Source: Verrucomicrobiota bacterium (lineage in GTDB: Bacteria; Verrucomicrobiota; Verrucomicrobiia; Opitutales; Seribacteraceae). From it: a stretch of DNA of 42,740 bases. The stretch spans positions 1-42,740 of the forward strand of contig JAOLZO010000021.1 in NCBI GenBank assembly GCA_028343845.1. The letters run 5' to 3'. Position numbers and translations under genes: made by a program. Every line of letters starts with the position of its first letter. Position 1 is the first letter of the stretch. Below the pieces are notes generated by a model. That model did not search any database. It was not told the DNA's origin and saw only the letters and a program-made list of their open reading frames with translations. Positions 1 to 7,880 of the stretch are shown here, in pieces.

Positions 1-2037
1 GTCATCGAGGGTATGGTCCGAAACGTGGGTACCCATGCTGCAGGGGTGATCATTGCGGACCGCCCGCTCAAGGAACTCGTTCCGCTGACTACTCAGGACG
101 GTATCCTGACCACTCAGTTTCCGAAGGATCCGGTGGAGGATTTGGGGTTGTTGAAGATGGACTTTTTGGGGCTCAAGACCTTGACGGTGATTGACGAGGC
201 GGAGAGCCACATCAGGAAGAAACCGGGATTGGCTGAGTTTCGGGTGGCGGATGCCCCTCTGGAGGATGAGTTGACCTTCAATCTATTGAACGAGGCCCGT
301 ACGATCGGGGTGTTCCAATTGGAGTCGGAAGGGATGAGGAGGCTGTGCAAGCAAATGACGATTTCCAATGTGGACGAGGTGATCGCTCTGATCGCTCTGT
401 ACCGTCCCGGTCCGATGGAGTGGATACCCGACTATATCAAGGGTAAGGAAGATCCCTCCACGATCAAGTTTCCACATCCTCTGTTGGAAGAGGTCTGCGA
501 GGAAACCTATGGGGTGATGGTCTATCAGGAACAGGTCATGGAGGCGGCCAGGCGGGTGGCGGGGTATTCGCTTGGAGGAGCCGATATTCTGCGCCGGGCG
601 ATGGGCAAGAAGAAGCCCGAGGAAATGGCCAAGCAGCGCGAGATCTTTGTCAAGGGAGCGAAGGAAACCAATGAGATCGAGAAGAAGAAGGCGGATGAGA
701 TTTTCAACATTTTGGAAAAGTTCGCGGGTTACGGGTTCAATAAGTCCCACTCGGCCGCCTACGGAATAATCAGTTACCAGACGGCATACCTAAAAGCCAA
801 TCATCCGGTCGATTTCATGGCGGGCGTTCTGTCTTGCGAATTGGGGAACTCCGACAAGCTTGCCCACTTCATCGGGGAATGCGCCGAGATGGTAATTTCA
901 GTTCTCGGTCCCGAAGTTAATGAATCGGGCGAAAGCTTTACCCCGTTGGAGGGCAAGGGGGATGCCAAAAGTTCGATTCGGTTCGGATTGGCTGCAGTGA
1001 AGGGGGTAGGGGATATTGCGGCCCGGGTTATTGTGGAGGAGCGTGAGAAAAACGGTCCGTTCGAGAGCTTTACCGATCTGGTCGAACGGGTGGATGGAAA
1101 GGCAGTCAATAAAAGAGTGCTTGAATGCCTGATCAAAACCGGTGGGTTTGATGCTTTGGAGGGAAACCGCGCTGCCTTGTTGGCTGATTTGGACCGGGCG
1201 ATGGGAGAGGCGCAGCTAAGAAGGAAGGATCGTGAAGCCGGTCAAGTGAACCTGTTCGATATGATGGGTGGAGGAGAGGGCGATGCCGGGGCTGATTCAG
1301 CAGAGTTTTCCCCGAATAACGGATTGCCCGACGTCCCGGAAATGGACGAGCTTGAGAAGCTCCAACTGGAGAAACAATTGCTCGGCTTTTTTCTTTCGGG
1401 CCACCCGGTCGATACCTTGGATGGGCTTGGGCCGCTTCTTGACACGATCACCTCCGAGGAGTTGGAAAAAGTCGAGGACCGGCGTTCATTCCGTCTGTGC
1501 GGAGTGCTTGCCGACATTGAGAGGCGATACACGAAAAAAGACGCCAAGCCTTGGGCCCGCTTTAACCTTTTGGCTAAGGAGAAGGATTTTTCCCTGCCCA
1601 TGTTTACGGAGGCCTACGAAAAATACGGGGTCAAGCTCGAGGAAGGCGCAATCGTGGTGGTTGAGGGGGTGGTTTCTCATCGGGATGGAGAGACTCGGAT
1701 GACCGTAAGCACGGTCCGAGCAATCGACCGCGCCATTGCTGAATTAGCCGAGGAGGTAACGTGGTTGATCGATCCTGCACACGGAGATTCCGAGCAATTT
1801 ACAAGCGATCTTTTTTCCCATGGTGAAAGAGGCGAGGGGGGAACCCTTATCCGTTTGGCATTTGCGAAACCGGATCAGACCGAAGGCTTGGTTGTGGAGA
1901 CTGATTCCCGGTTTAGCATGCGCTTGACTCCGGAAAGCTTTAGGGAGTGGAGAAACAGGGAGCCTGTAAGGGGGGCGCGAGTGGTTATGCGCGATCCCGA
2001 ACCTCCACCCGAAAGACCTTGGGCCAAGAAAGGCTGA
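1..2037 (+). CDS. dnaE: DNA polymerase III alpha subunit, C-terminal part (cut by window edge)
   Basis: Replicative polymerase subunit of the DnaE class, with the 5' end outside the window; the frame is open from base 1. The fragment begins in the palm domain at RNVGTHAAGVII, a conserved DnaE stretch, followed by MDFLGLKTL, which carries one of the catalytic aspartates. The fingers region follows (YQEQVMEAARRVAGYSLG and GFNKSHSAAYG). A helix-hairpin-helix-like segment (FGLAAVKGVGD) and a C-terminal OB-fold (VCGVLADIERRYTKK onward) complete it. About 678 residues are visible, consistent with a full protein of roughly 1,150. The PHP domain is not in view. rpsU follows 56 bases downstream. Identity is certain; only the start is missing. 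Confidence 0.97.
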   Translation, partial: VIEGMVRNVGTHAAGVIIADRPLKELVPLTTQDGILTTQFPKDPVEDLGLLKMDFLGLKTLTVIDEAESHIRKKPGLAEFRVADAPLEDELTFNLLNEARTIGVFQLESEGMRRLCKQMTISNVDEVIALIALYRPGPMEWIPDYIKGKEDPSTIKFPHPLLEEVCEETYGVMVYQEQVMEAARRVAGYSLGGADILRRAMGKKKPEEMAKQREIFVKGAKETNEIEKKKADEIFNILEKFAGYGFNKSHSAAYGIISYQTAYLKANHPVDFMAGVLSCELGNSDKLAHFIGECAEMVISVLGPEVNESGESFTPLEGKGDAKSSIRFGLAAVKGVGDIAARVIVEEREKNGPFESFTDLVERVDGKAVNKRVLECLIKTGGFDALEGNRAALLADLDRAMGEAQLRRKDREAGQVNLFDMMGGGEGDAGADSAEFSPNNGLPDVPEMDELEKLQLEKQLLGFFLSGHPVDTLDGLGPLLDTITSEELEKVEDRRSFRLCGVLADIERRYTKKDAKPWARFNLLAKEKDFSLPMFTEAYEKYGVKLEEGAIVVVEGVVSHRDGETRMTVSTVRAIDRAIAELAEEVTWLIDPAHGDSEQFTSDLFSHGERGEGGTLIRLAFAKPDQTEGLVVETDSRFSMRLTPESFREWRNREPVRGARVVMRDPEPPPERPWAKKG

Positions 2038-2051
2038 AGGCTCATTACTCC

Positions 2052-2079
2052 TTGACCTGATCGTTCAAACCTTTACGCT
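2052..2079 (+). promoter_or_regulatory. candidate sigma70-type promoter for rpsU
   Basis: TTGACC at 2052-2057 is a good -35 match. The best -10 at usual spacing is weak (TACGCT, 2074-2079, 16-base spacer). It lies in the short gap between dnaE and rpsU, where a separate promoter for a ribosomal protein would make sense. Inference only. Confidence 0.25.
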
Positions 2080-2093
2080 CTAAGCCTTTTCTT

Positions 2094-2294
2094 ATGACCA
2101 TCGAAATCAAACTACGAAAAGGCGAGCCCATGGATCGGGCTATTCGCCGACTGAAGAAACGCCTTGATAGAGAGGGCGTTATTCGTGACGTGAGAGCCAA
2201 GCGCTATTTTAAGAAGCCTTCCGACAAGAAGAGAGAGGCTCGCAAGGTTGCGGCATTTACCCAAATGCTTCGCACGCGTTACGAGAAAATGTAG
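2094..2294 (+). CDS. rpsU: 30S ribosomal protein bS21
   Basis: Small basic 66-residue protein of the 30S subunit, located near the mRNA 3' end/anti-Shine-Dalgarno platform. The family hallmarks are visible: an N-terminal EIKLRKGEPMDRAIRRLKK segment, the central RDVRAKRYFKKPSDKKR and a basic helical C-terminus. Length matches the family. The ATG is preceded by a pyrimidine-rich stretch (ccttttctt) rather than a Shine-Dalgarno sequence. It sits between dnaE and the accessory cyclase gene. Confidence 0.96.
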   Translation: MTIEIKLRKGEPMDRAIRRLKKRLDREGVIRDVRAKRYFKKPSDKKREARKVAAFTQMLRTRYEKM

Positions 2295-2361
2295 TTCCCG
2301 CTAGCTTTTACCTGTCAATTAGGGCAGGGGCGTACTTGAAGTAGATTGTCAAATACCCTTT

Positions 2362-4320
2362 ATGTCGCAGCTAGAACAAAGACTTGGTCCGAACTTGCGT
2401 TTGGAATGGAAGCTCTTGAATCAGGGAAAAGCTTCCTCGCTCGAGTTTTTAAGACTTTGTGAGAAAATGATCAAGGTTGGGGAGTTTCTCCTCGCCCATG
2501 ACGTAGCCAAGGCCGGTCTAAGTAAACACAAGAAGGACAGGAAGCTTAGCCAGAAAGCTGCCCATGCCCTGTCCAAAGCCGGATCGCCCATGATGGCTAC
2601 CAAGATTTTGGAAGAGTTGGTTGCAGGCGGAGACCGCGATGTGGAAACCCATAGCTTGCTTGCAAGCGCATACAAGGATTTGTGGGAATATTCGAGCGAT
2701 AAGGAGAGCAAGATAAAATATGCCGAACTCGCGATCGCCCGCTACGAGGAGGCTTATTCCACGAACAGTTTCGATAGCCTTCGTACGAGTCAACGCAAGG
2801 AACTCGAAACCCAATACTATCCATGTATCAATATCGCGTTCATGCATTTTATGTCCGGCGAACTGGACAAAGGCAGGGAAAGTGCGGAAAAGGCTCGGCA
2901 AATTTGTCAAAAGTTAAAGGACAACGGTACCTATGACTATTGGATTCAAGTGACGGAGGCGGAGTCTCTCCTGCTGCTGGGATCTGTAGATGAGGCTGCT
3001 TTTACCTATTGCTCGGCCACGAAGAGAGAGGAATCTCAGCCCTCTCAAATTGCGAGTACGCGCAAACAAGCTCTCCAGATCGCATCAGTCTACGAGGATG
3101 AAGAAATTTTGGGAAAGGTCCACCAGGCCTTCCCTAAGCTCGGGATCGTCGCTTGCTCAGGGCATGTGATCGACGGTCCTGGCAACGCTCGCAGGTTTCC
3201 GCCCGAAGCCGAACCGGAAGTTAAGCGAAAGATCGAGGAAGCCCTCGAGCAGATGGGGGCGAGTTGCGGGTATAGTTCAGCCGCCTGCGGTACTGATATC
3301 TTGTTTCTCGAGACGATGGCGGAAAGGGGAGGGGAAACACATGTTTTTCTTCCTTTTGCCAAGCAAGAATTTATAGAGACAAGCGTCCGCAGAGCGGGTG
3401 GAAATTGGGTGAGCCGGTTTGAGAATGTCCTCGACCGCGCGACCTCCGTCCACTATGTGACGCGGGAAGGATATAACGGTGAGGACTCCCTGTTTTCCTT
3501 TTGTAATGACATCATGCTTGGCTTTACCACCATGCGAGGCCGTGGGTTGGATGAGAACCCGAAGCTTCTCGTTTTTTGGGATGGTAAAAAGGGAGATGTC
3601 GGAGGAACAGGCGAACTGGTCAGTCGATGGAAAGCAAATTTTAACGAACCGATGGTCATCGATGCCAAGGAGGTGCTCTCTTCGGTTTCGGATTCGGACA
3701 AACCTCCTGCTACTCATGGCGAAACCAAGCCGGCCCACATCATGACTGCCGATGGCCTGGCGAAAAGGGTGTCCCGATCGGTCAAGGTTATGCTTTTTGC
3801 AGATGTTGCTGGCTTTACCAAGGTCACCGAAGACCTGACCCCGGTTTTTGTGGAGAAGTTTTTGGGCGGGATTTCGGAAATGATCAAGAAGCTCTCGAAG
3901 GCACCCGCATTCGTAAATACTTGGGGTGACAGTTTCTTTGCTGTTTTTGATGATCTTGACGATGCATTGAATTTATCCATGCAACTGAGGGATTATTTTA
4001 CTGGAGACACTTGGGACGAGCTAGGTCTCGATGATGGGTTGGAAGTGAGAATATCGATGCACGCCGGGCCGGTTTATGAAGAGTTTGATCCGGTTTTGGC
4101 GAGAAGGAATTTCTTTGGGCATCATGTCAACCAAGCCGCTCGGATCGAGCCAATCGTATTGCCCGGTTCCGTTTTCGTTTCTGAAATCATGGCCGCCTTG
4201 CTTTCCTTTGGGCATGATGACTTTGATTTCGAGTATGTCGGGAATTTGGAACTTGCAAAGAATTACGGGAGTCATCCTATTTACATTCTGCAAAGAACTG
4301 GTTACAAGGATAGCATTTAA
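2362..4320 (+). CDS. TPR-like / SLOG-like / class III nucleotide cyclase multidomain protein
   Basis: A 652-residue protein with three parts. Residues 1-255 are all-helical and TPR-like, resembling the region annotated as TRAFs-binding (DUF4071) in other proteins. Residues about 258-430 form a predicted Rossmann-like domain (GIVACSGHVID, SAACGTDILFLE, HVFLPF, LLVFWDG) that I read as SLOG-like, a family proposed to bind nucleotide-derived ligands. Residues about 474-645 are a class III adenylate/guanylate cyclase catalytic domain. Metal-binding aspartates D481 (FADVAGFT) and D523 (NTWGDSFF) are present, as are the transition-state residues N590 and R594 (VNQAARIE), so it should be active. The positions that read the base are N519 and N583, unlike adenylate cyclases (Lys/Asp or Thr) or guanylate cyclases (Glu/Cys). 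No membrane segment is visible. A TIR-FGE gene follows 19 bases downstream, so the two are probably cotranscribed. Substrate and role are unknown. Confidence 0.85.
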   Translation: MSQLEQRLGPNLRLEWKLLNQGKASSLEFLRLCEKMIKVGEFLLAHDVAKAGLSKHKKDRKLSQKAAHALSKAGSPMMATKILEELVAGGDRDVETHSLLASAYKDLWEYSSDKESKIKYAELAIARYEEAYSTNSFDSLRTSQRKELETQYYPCINIAFMHFMSGELDKGRESAEKARQICQKLKDNGTYDYWIQVTEAESLLLLGSVDEAAFTYCSATKREESQPSQIASTRKQALQIASVYEDEEILGKVHQAFPKLGIVACSGHVIDGPGNARRFPPEAEPEVKRKIEEALEQMGASCGYSSAACGTDILFLETMAERGGETHVFLPFAKQEFIETSVRRAGGNWVSRFENVLDRATSVHYVTREGYNGEDSLFSFCNDIMLGFTTMRGRGLDENPKLLVFWDGKKGDVGGTGELVSRWKANFNEPMVIDAKEVLSSVSDSDKPPATHGETKPAHIMTADGLAKRVSRSVKVMLFADVAGFTKVTEDLTPVFVEKFLGGISEMIKKLSKAPAFVNTWGDSFFAVFDDLDDALNLSMQLRDYFTGDTWDELGLDDGLEVRISMHAGPVYEEFDPVLARRNFFGHHVNQAARIEPIVLPGSVFVSEIMAALLSFGHDDFDFEYVGNLELAKNYGSHPIYILQRTGYKDSI

Positions 4321-4339
4321 GCCCTTTTACTCTATTGCT

Positions 4340-5800
4340 TTGAGCTCAACCGCTGATATTCCGATTCCATTCGAATCCTATTCGGGGGAAAAACCCTATG
4401 CCGTTGTGAGCTATGCTCATCGGGACAAAGTTTTGGTTTACAATTCGATGCGTACCTTTCACGAGGAAGGCGTTAATATGTGGTATGACGACGGGATTCC
4501 GCCGGCCGAAGAGTGGCAAAATGAAATTGCCCAAAAGATCATGGGGTCGTCTATGCTCGTCGTTTTCCTGTCACCTAATGCGGTTTCGTCTTCATATGTA
4601 AACAGGGAAATCCAATTTGCATTGAGTGAAAACAAGCCAATCCTTCCCATTTTTCTTGAGGAAACTTCCCTTACTCCAAGCTTGAAGCTATGCCTTCATC
4701 AATACCAATCCTGTTTCTGCCAGAAGCTGGATTGGCAAAAACGAGCAATCGAGGTCATGCGAAAGGTTTTGGAGAAGGCGAGCGTATCTTCCAACGCTCC
4801 TAAAAAACCCCGTACCGAATCGGTCGAGGAAGAGATCTTTGACGAAAGCGAAGGCCTTTGGAAGGTCATGGATCAAATCTTCTCCACTCAATTAAACCGT
4901 CACACCCGGTTGTTTGGTTCAAAAGTATCATCGAAGCCTTCGGAATCCGTTCAACTTGACGAAGCAAGTTCTCCCTTGCCCGCTTTCCCTAAAGCCAAAG
5001 AAAAGCCGACATCTCAATCCGTGCAAAAGACCAGGCATCCTTTTGCCGTGGACGTTGTGGTTGGAGATGGGGCCAAGGAAACTACAAGGGAAGAAAACCT
5101 TCCGCATAAGGATGCGTATGTCGGTGATTTATCGTGGATCCCGCCTGGCAAAATAACCATCAAGGTTCCCTATACTTCAGGAAGAAAGGCGGTTAGCGTG
5201 CCCCACGGGTTTTGGCTGAGCCAACATGTGATCACCCAGGAAGCCTTTACCGAGGTTATGGGGGTGAACCCAAGCTATGTTGACGTGGAAGGTGGTTTGG
5301 AGGTCATTAATCTTCCGGTAAACCGCGTTTCCTGGCTGGATGCCGTTGAGTTTTGTAAAGCTTTGACCGTACTTTCTGAAATAAACGGTACGATTCCAGC
5401 GAATTATGAGTTCCGACTTCCCTCCGAAGTAGAATGGGAATATGCCTGCCGGGCGGGAACGACAAGCGATTACTATTTTGGCGATGATTCTGCCCAATTG
5501 CCCGAGCATGCGTGGTATCTCATTAATAGCATGCGGCGTGTTCATCCGGTAAAGATGAAAGAGCCGAATCCGTGGGGCTTGTACGATATGTACGGGAACG
5601 TTTGGGAGTGGGTAGGGAATTCCTTTGTCAATACTCTGCTCGAAGATAGCGAGCAGGACGAATTCAGGATTTGCAGGGGAGGGACCTACATGAAAAACGC
5701 ATCTGGTTGCATGTCCTCTTCCAGGGATACGAAATCACTTTTCCATCGCTATCGCAACTTGGGCTTCCGGGTGGCTTTGGCCAAATTGCCCAATAGCTAG
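4340..5800 (+). CDS. TIR domain plus FGE-sulfatase-like (C-type-lectin fold) protein
   Basis: Two-domain protein of about 486 residues. The N-terminal TIR domain (about 18-120) shows AVVSYAHRD, GVNMWYDDGIPP, MLVVFLSPNAVSSSY and then E90 in VNREIQFAL, at the position of the catalytic glutamate of NAD-cleaving TIR domains. A polar, probably flexible linker follows. From about residue 258 there is a formylglycine-generating-enzyme-like domain: PHGFWLSQHVITQEAF, NRVSWLDAVEFCKAL, FRLPSEVEWEYACRAG, GLYDMYGNVWEW, CRGGTYM and NLGFRVA. In true FGE two copper-binding cysteines follow the GGSW motif; here the first is Lys and only the second remains, so oxidase activity is doubtful. The frame is open back to 4076 inside the cyclase gene, but that part is not TIR-like. 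I chose TTG 4340, 20 bases after the cyclase stop, as start; no clear Shine-Dalgarno sequence supports it. Likely an effector or partner of the cyclase. Confidence 0.8.
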   Translation: MSSTADIPIPFESYSGEKPYAVVSYAHRDKVLVYNSMRTFHEEGVNMWYDDGIPPAEEWQNEIAQKIMGSSMLVVFLSPNAVSSSYVNREIQFALSENKPILPIFLEETSLTPSLKLCLHQYQSCFCQKLDWQKRAIEVMRKVLEKASVSSNAPKKPRTESVEEEIFDESEGLWKVMDQIFSTQLNRHTRLFGSKVSSKPSESVQLDEASSPLPAFPKAKEKPTSQSVQKTRHPFAVDVVVGDGAKETTREENLPHKDAYVGDLSWIPPGKITIKVPYTSGRKAVSVPHGFWLSQHVITQEAFTEVMGVNPSYVDVEGGLEVINLPVNRVSWLDAVEFCKALTVLSEINGTIPANYEFRLPSEVEWEYACRAGTTSDYYFGDDSAQLPEHAWYLINSMRRVHPVKMKEPNPWGLYDMYGNVWEWVGNSFVNTLLEDSEQDEFRICRGGTYMKNASGCMSSSRDTKSLFHRYRNLGFRVALAKLPNS

Positions 5801-5882
5801 AAGCCTGCGGGCAAGATGCCTTCCTAATGTTCGGGTTTTCCATTGTCTTTCTTCGTATTTCCTCCATTTTCTAACTTTTCAC

Positions 5883-7370
5883 ATGAGCCAAGAACAGCCC
5901 CCAACCCCCGCCCCGGATTCTTCTCTTGACGGAAGTGATCAATTTGCCGTTCGTCAAAGCAAGTTGGAACGCCTGAGGGAATCCGGAAGCGATCCCTTTC
6001 GTTCGAACTGGGATCAGTCCCACACCTCAAGCGAGGCTCTTTCATTATTGCCCGAAGACTTGGAGGAGGGACCGGAGGTCTCGGTAGCCGGGCGGATTGT
6101 GGCCCTCCGGCTTATGGGCAAAGCCTCTTTCTTGAAGATCATCGACCGAGAGGGGAAAATCCAATCCTATGTCCGAAAGGATGAAATAGGAGAGGATGAA
6201 TATGCCGACTTTAAGAAGCTAGACCTTGGAGACTTCATTGGTGTTCGCGGTCCTCTCTTCCGTACCAAGACCGGTGAAATTACCATTCGGGCAAAGGAGT
6301 ATCGATTGGTATCCAAGGCCCTCCGTCCCTTGCCTGAAAAGTGGCACGGGTTGACGGACAATGAGCAAATTTACCGCCAACGCTATCTTGATCTGATCGT
6401 AAATGAAGATTCCCGGGATCGCTTCAAGGCAAGAAGCAGGATTATCAGGGAAATACGTGAATTCTTTTGGGCAAGAGACTTTTTGGAAGTCGAGACCCCC
6501 ATGCTTCAATCGGTTTCAGGGGGAGCGGCGGCCCGACCCTTCCGTACGCATTTCAATGCCTTGGATTGCGATTTCAGTATGCGGATTGCCTTGGAATTAC
6601 ACCTCAAAAGATTGCTCGTCGGTGGATTCGATCGGGTATTCGAGGTGGGCCGGGTTTTCCGAAACGAGGGACTTTCACGCAGGCACAACCCTGAATTTAC
6701 GATGCTCGAAGCTTATCAGGCTTATACGGATTATCGCGGGATGATGGAGTTGACCCAATCCCTTATCCAGCAGGTTGCTGAGCGTGCATTGGGGACTTTG
6801 CAAATGGAACGGACAGAGGGTGATGCGATCGATCTGTCCGGGGATTGGAAAGAGGCAAAATACAAAGACTTGATCATTGAAGCCGTTGGCCAGGACGATT
6901 GGTTCGAATTGCCCAAGGCCGCAATGCTTGAAAAGACAAAGAGCATGGGTATAGAGGTTGATCCTGAACTGGAAGAGTTCGAGATAACTAATGATGTATT
7001 CGAGAAGGTGATAGAACACACCTTGATTCAACCCACGTTCGTCACTCATATTCCCCGGGAGCTTTGCCCGCTTGCCAAAATTACCCAGGATGACGAGAGC
7101 ACGATCGACGTTTTCGAACTCTGTATCAATGGACAGGAAATTGCCCCTGCTTATTCCGAGCAAAACGATCCTTTTGTTCAGAGGGAAGCCTTTATGAAGC
7201 AGGTTGGAGAGGAGACACAGGAGTTGGATGATGATTTTCTGCTCGCTCTCGAGCACGGAATGCCTCCTGCCGGAGGAATGGGCTTGGGCATAGACCGGTT
7301 GGTTATTTTTCTAACCAAGGCTTCGAATATCCGGGACACCATTCTTTTTCCCACCCTCCGTCCATCTTGA
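5883..7370 (+). CDS. lysS: lysyl-tRNA synthetase, class II
   Basis: Charges tRNA-Lys with lysine in the cytoplasm. The 495-residue length is normal. An N-terminal OB-fold anticodon-binding domain (about 60-170, VSVAGRIVALRLMGKASF) precedes the class II catalytic core. Motif 1 is FLEVETPMLQSVSGGAAARPF-like, motif 2 is VFRNEGLSRRHNPEFTMLE, and motif 3 is GMGLGIDRLVIFLT. The ATG is preceded by a pyrimidine-rich leader (tttctaacttttcac) without a Shine-Dalgarno sequence. The stop overlaps an ATG (7370) that may be the authentic start of the next gene. Confidence 0.97.
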   Translation: MSQEQPPTPAPDSSLDGSDQFAVRQSKLERLRESGSDPFRSNWDQSHTSSEALSLLPEDLEEGPEVSVAGRIVALRLMGKASFLKIIDREGKIQSYVRKDEIGEDEYADFKKLDLGDFIGVRGPLFRTKTGEITIRAKEYRLVSKALRPLPEKWHGLTDNEQIYRQRYLDLIVNEDSRDRFKARSRIIREIREFFWARDFLEVETPMLQSVSGGAAARPFRTHFNALDCDFSMRIALELHLKRLLVGGFDRVFEVGRVFRNEGLSRRHNPEFTMLEAYQAYTDYRGMMELTQSLIQQVAERALGTLQMERTEGDAIDLSGDWKEAKYKDLIIEAVGQDDWFELPKAAMLEKTKSMGIEVDPELEEFEITNDVFEKVIEHTLIQPTFVTHIPRELCPLAKITQDDESTIDVFELCINGQEIAPAYSEQNDPFVQREAFMKQVGEETQELDDDFLLALEHGMPPAGGMGLGIDRLVIFLTKASNIRDTILFPTLRPS

Positions 7371-7409
7371 TGGATTTTACCTTCGAACATTATCCGAGGG
7401 ACAGAAAAG

Positions 7410-7880
7410 GTGAGGGATCGGGGAAGCAAAGGAGATGTTCTTGTTATCAAGCCAATCGGATGGAGGCAGACTGGTTTTACGATCTTTCTTTTTCTTTGCG
7501 GATTCTTTTTCGTCTTTATCGGCAGTTTTAAAGGAATCCTTGGCACGGGGGTCAGCTGGGCGGGTACCGTTATCCTGACTTTTGCCGGACTATTGAATTT
7601 GTTCGACCAGTTTTTCGAGTGGTCCCGTTTGAAGATTGATGGTGGTGGCTACCATCTTCGCGGGTGGTGGAGAAGGCAGAGCTTCGAACATAGAGAGATC
7701 GAGGGCTTTGAGACCGAAGAGTACGCCAGACGAAAACTCATTGTTCTGGTTCTTAAGCCAAAGGCTCAAGAGCAAAGAGGGTTGAATGATCCTTACGTCG
7801 CTTTTCCTTGCGCTTTCGGGAGGCCGCCCGAAGAGGTCATTAAGACTCTGAAGAGTTCTCTGAAGATAAAGAAGCTTTGA
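7410..7880 (+). CDS. small membrane protein with two TM helices and a PH-like tail
   Basis: A 156-residue protein read from GTG 7410. Two hydrophobic helices (about 20-41 and 49-67) are followed by a cytosolic segment with WSRLKIDGGGYHLRGWWRR and IEGFETEEYARRKLIVLVL, which looks like a bacterial PH-type domain. Function unknown. The start is uncertain. An ATG at 7370 overlaps the lysS stop and opens a frame (MDFTFEHYPRDRKGEG) that would join this one if one G were removed from the GGGG at 7418-7421. The 3' end overlaps the convergent ccsA gene by 41 bases. Confidence 0.65.
   Translation: MRDRGSKGDVLVIKPIGWRQTGFTIFLFLCGFFFVFIGSFKGILGTGVSWAGTVILTFAGLLNLFDQFFEWSRLKIDGGGYHLRGWWRRQSFEHREIEGFETEEYARRKLIVLVLKPKAQEQRGLNDPYVAFPCAFGRPPEEVIKTLKSSLKIKKL

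Noticed and set aside
4076-4339. Upstream extension of the TIR-FGE gene inside the cyclase gene
   Set aside because: It overlaps a conserved cyclase region in another frame and is not TIR-like; the domain begins near 4390.
5110-5790. FGE domain as a diversity-generating retroelement target
   Set aside because: No reverse transcriptase, template repeat or accessory gene lies in the window, so this remains only a possibility.
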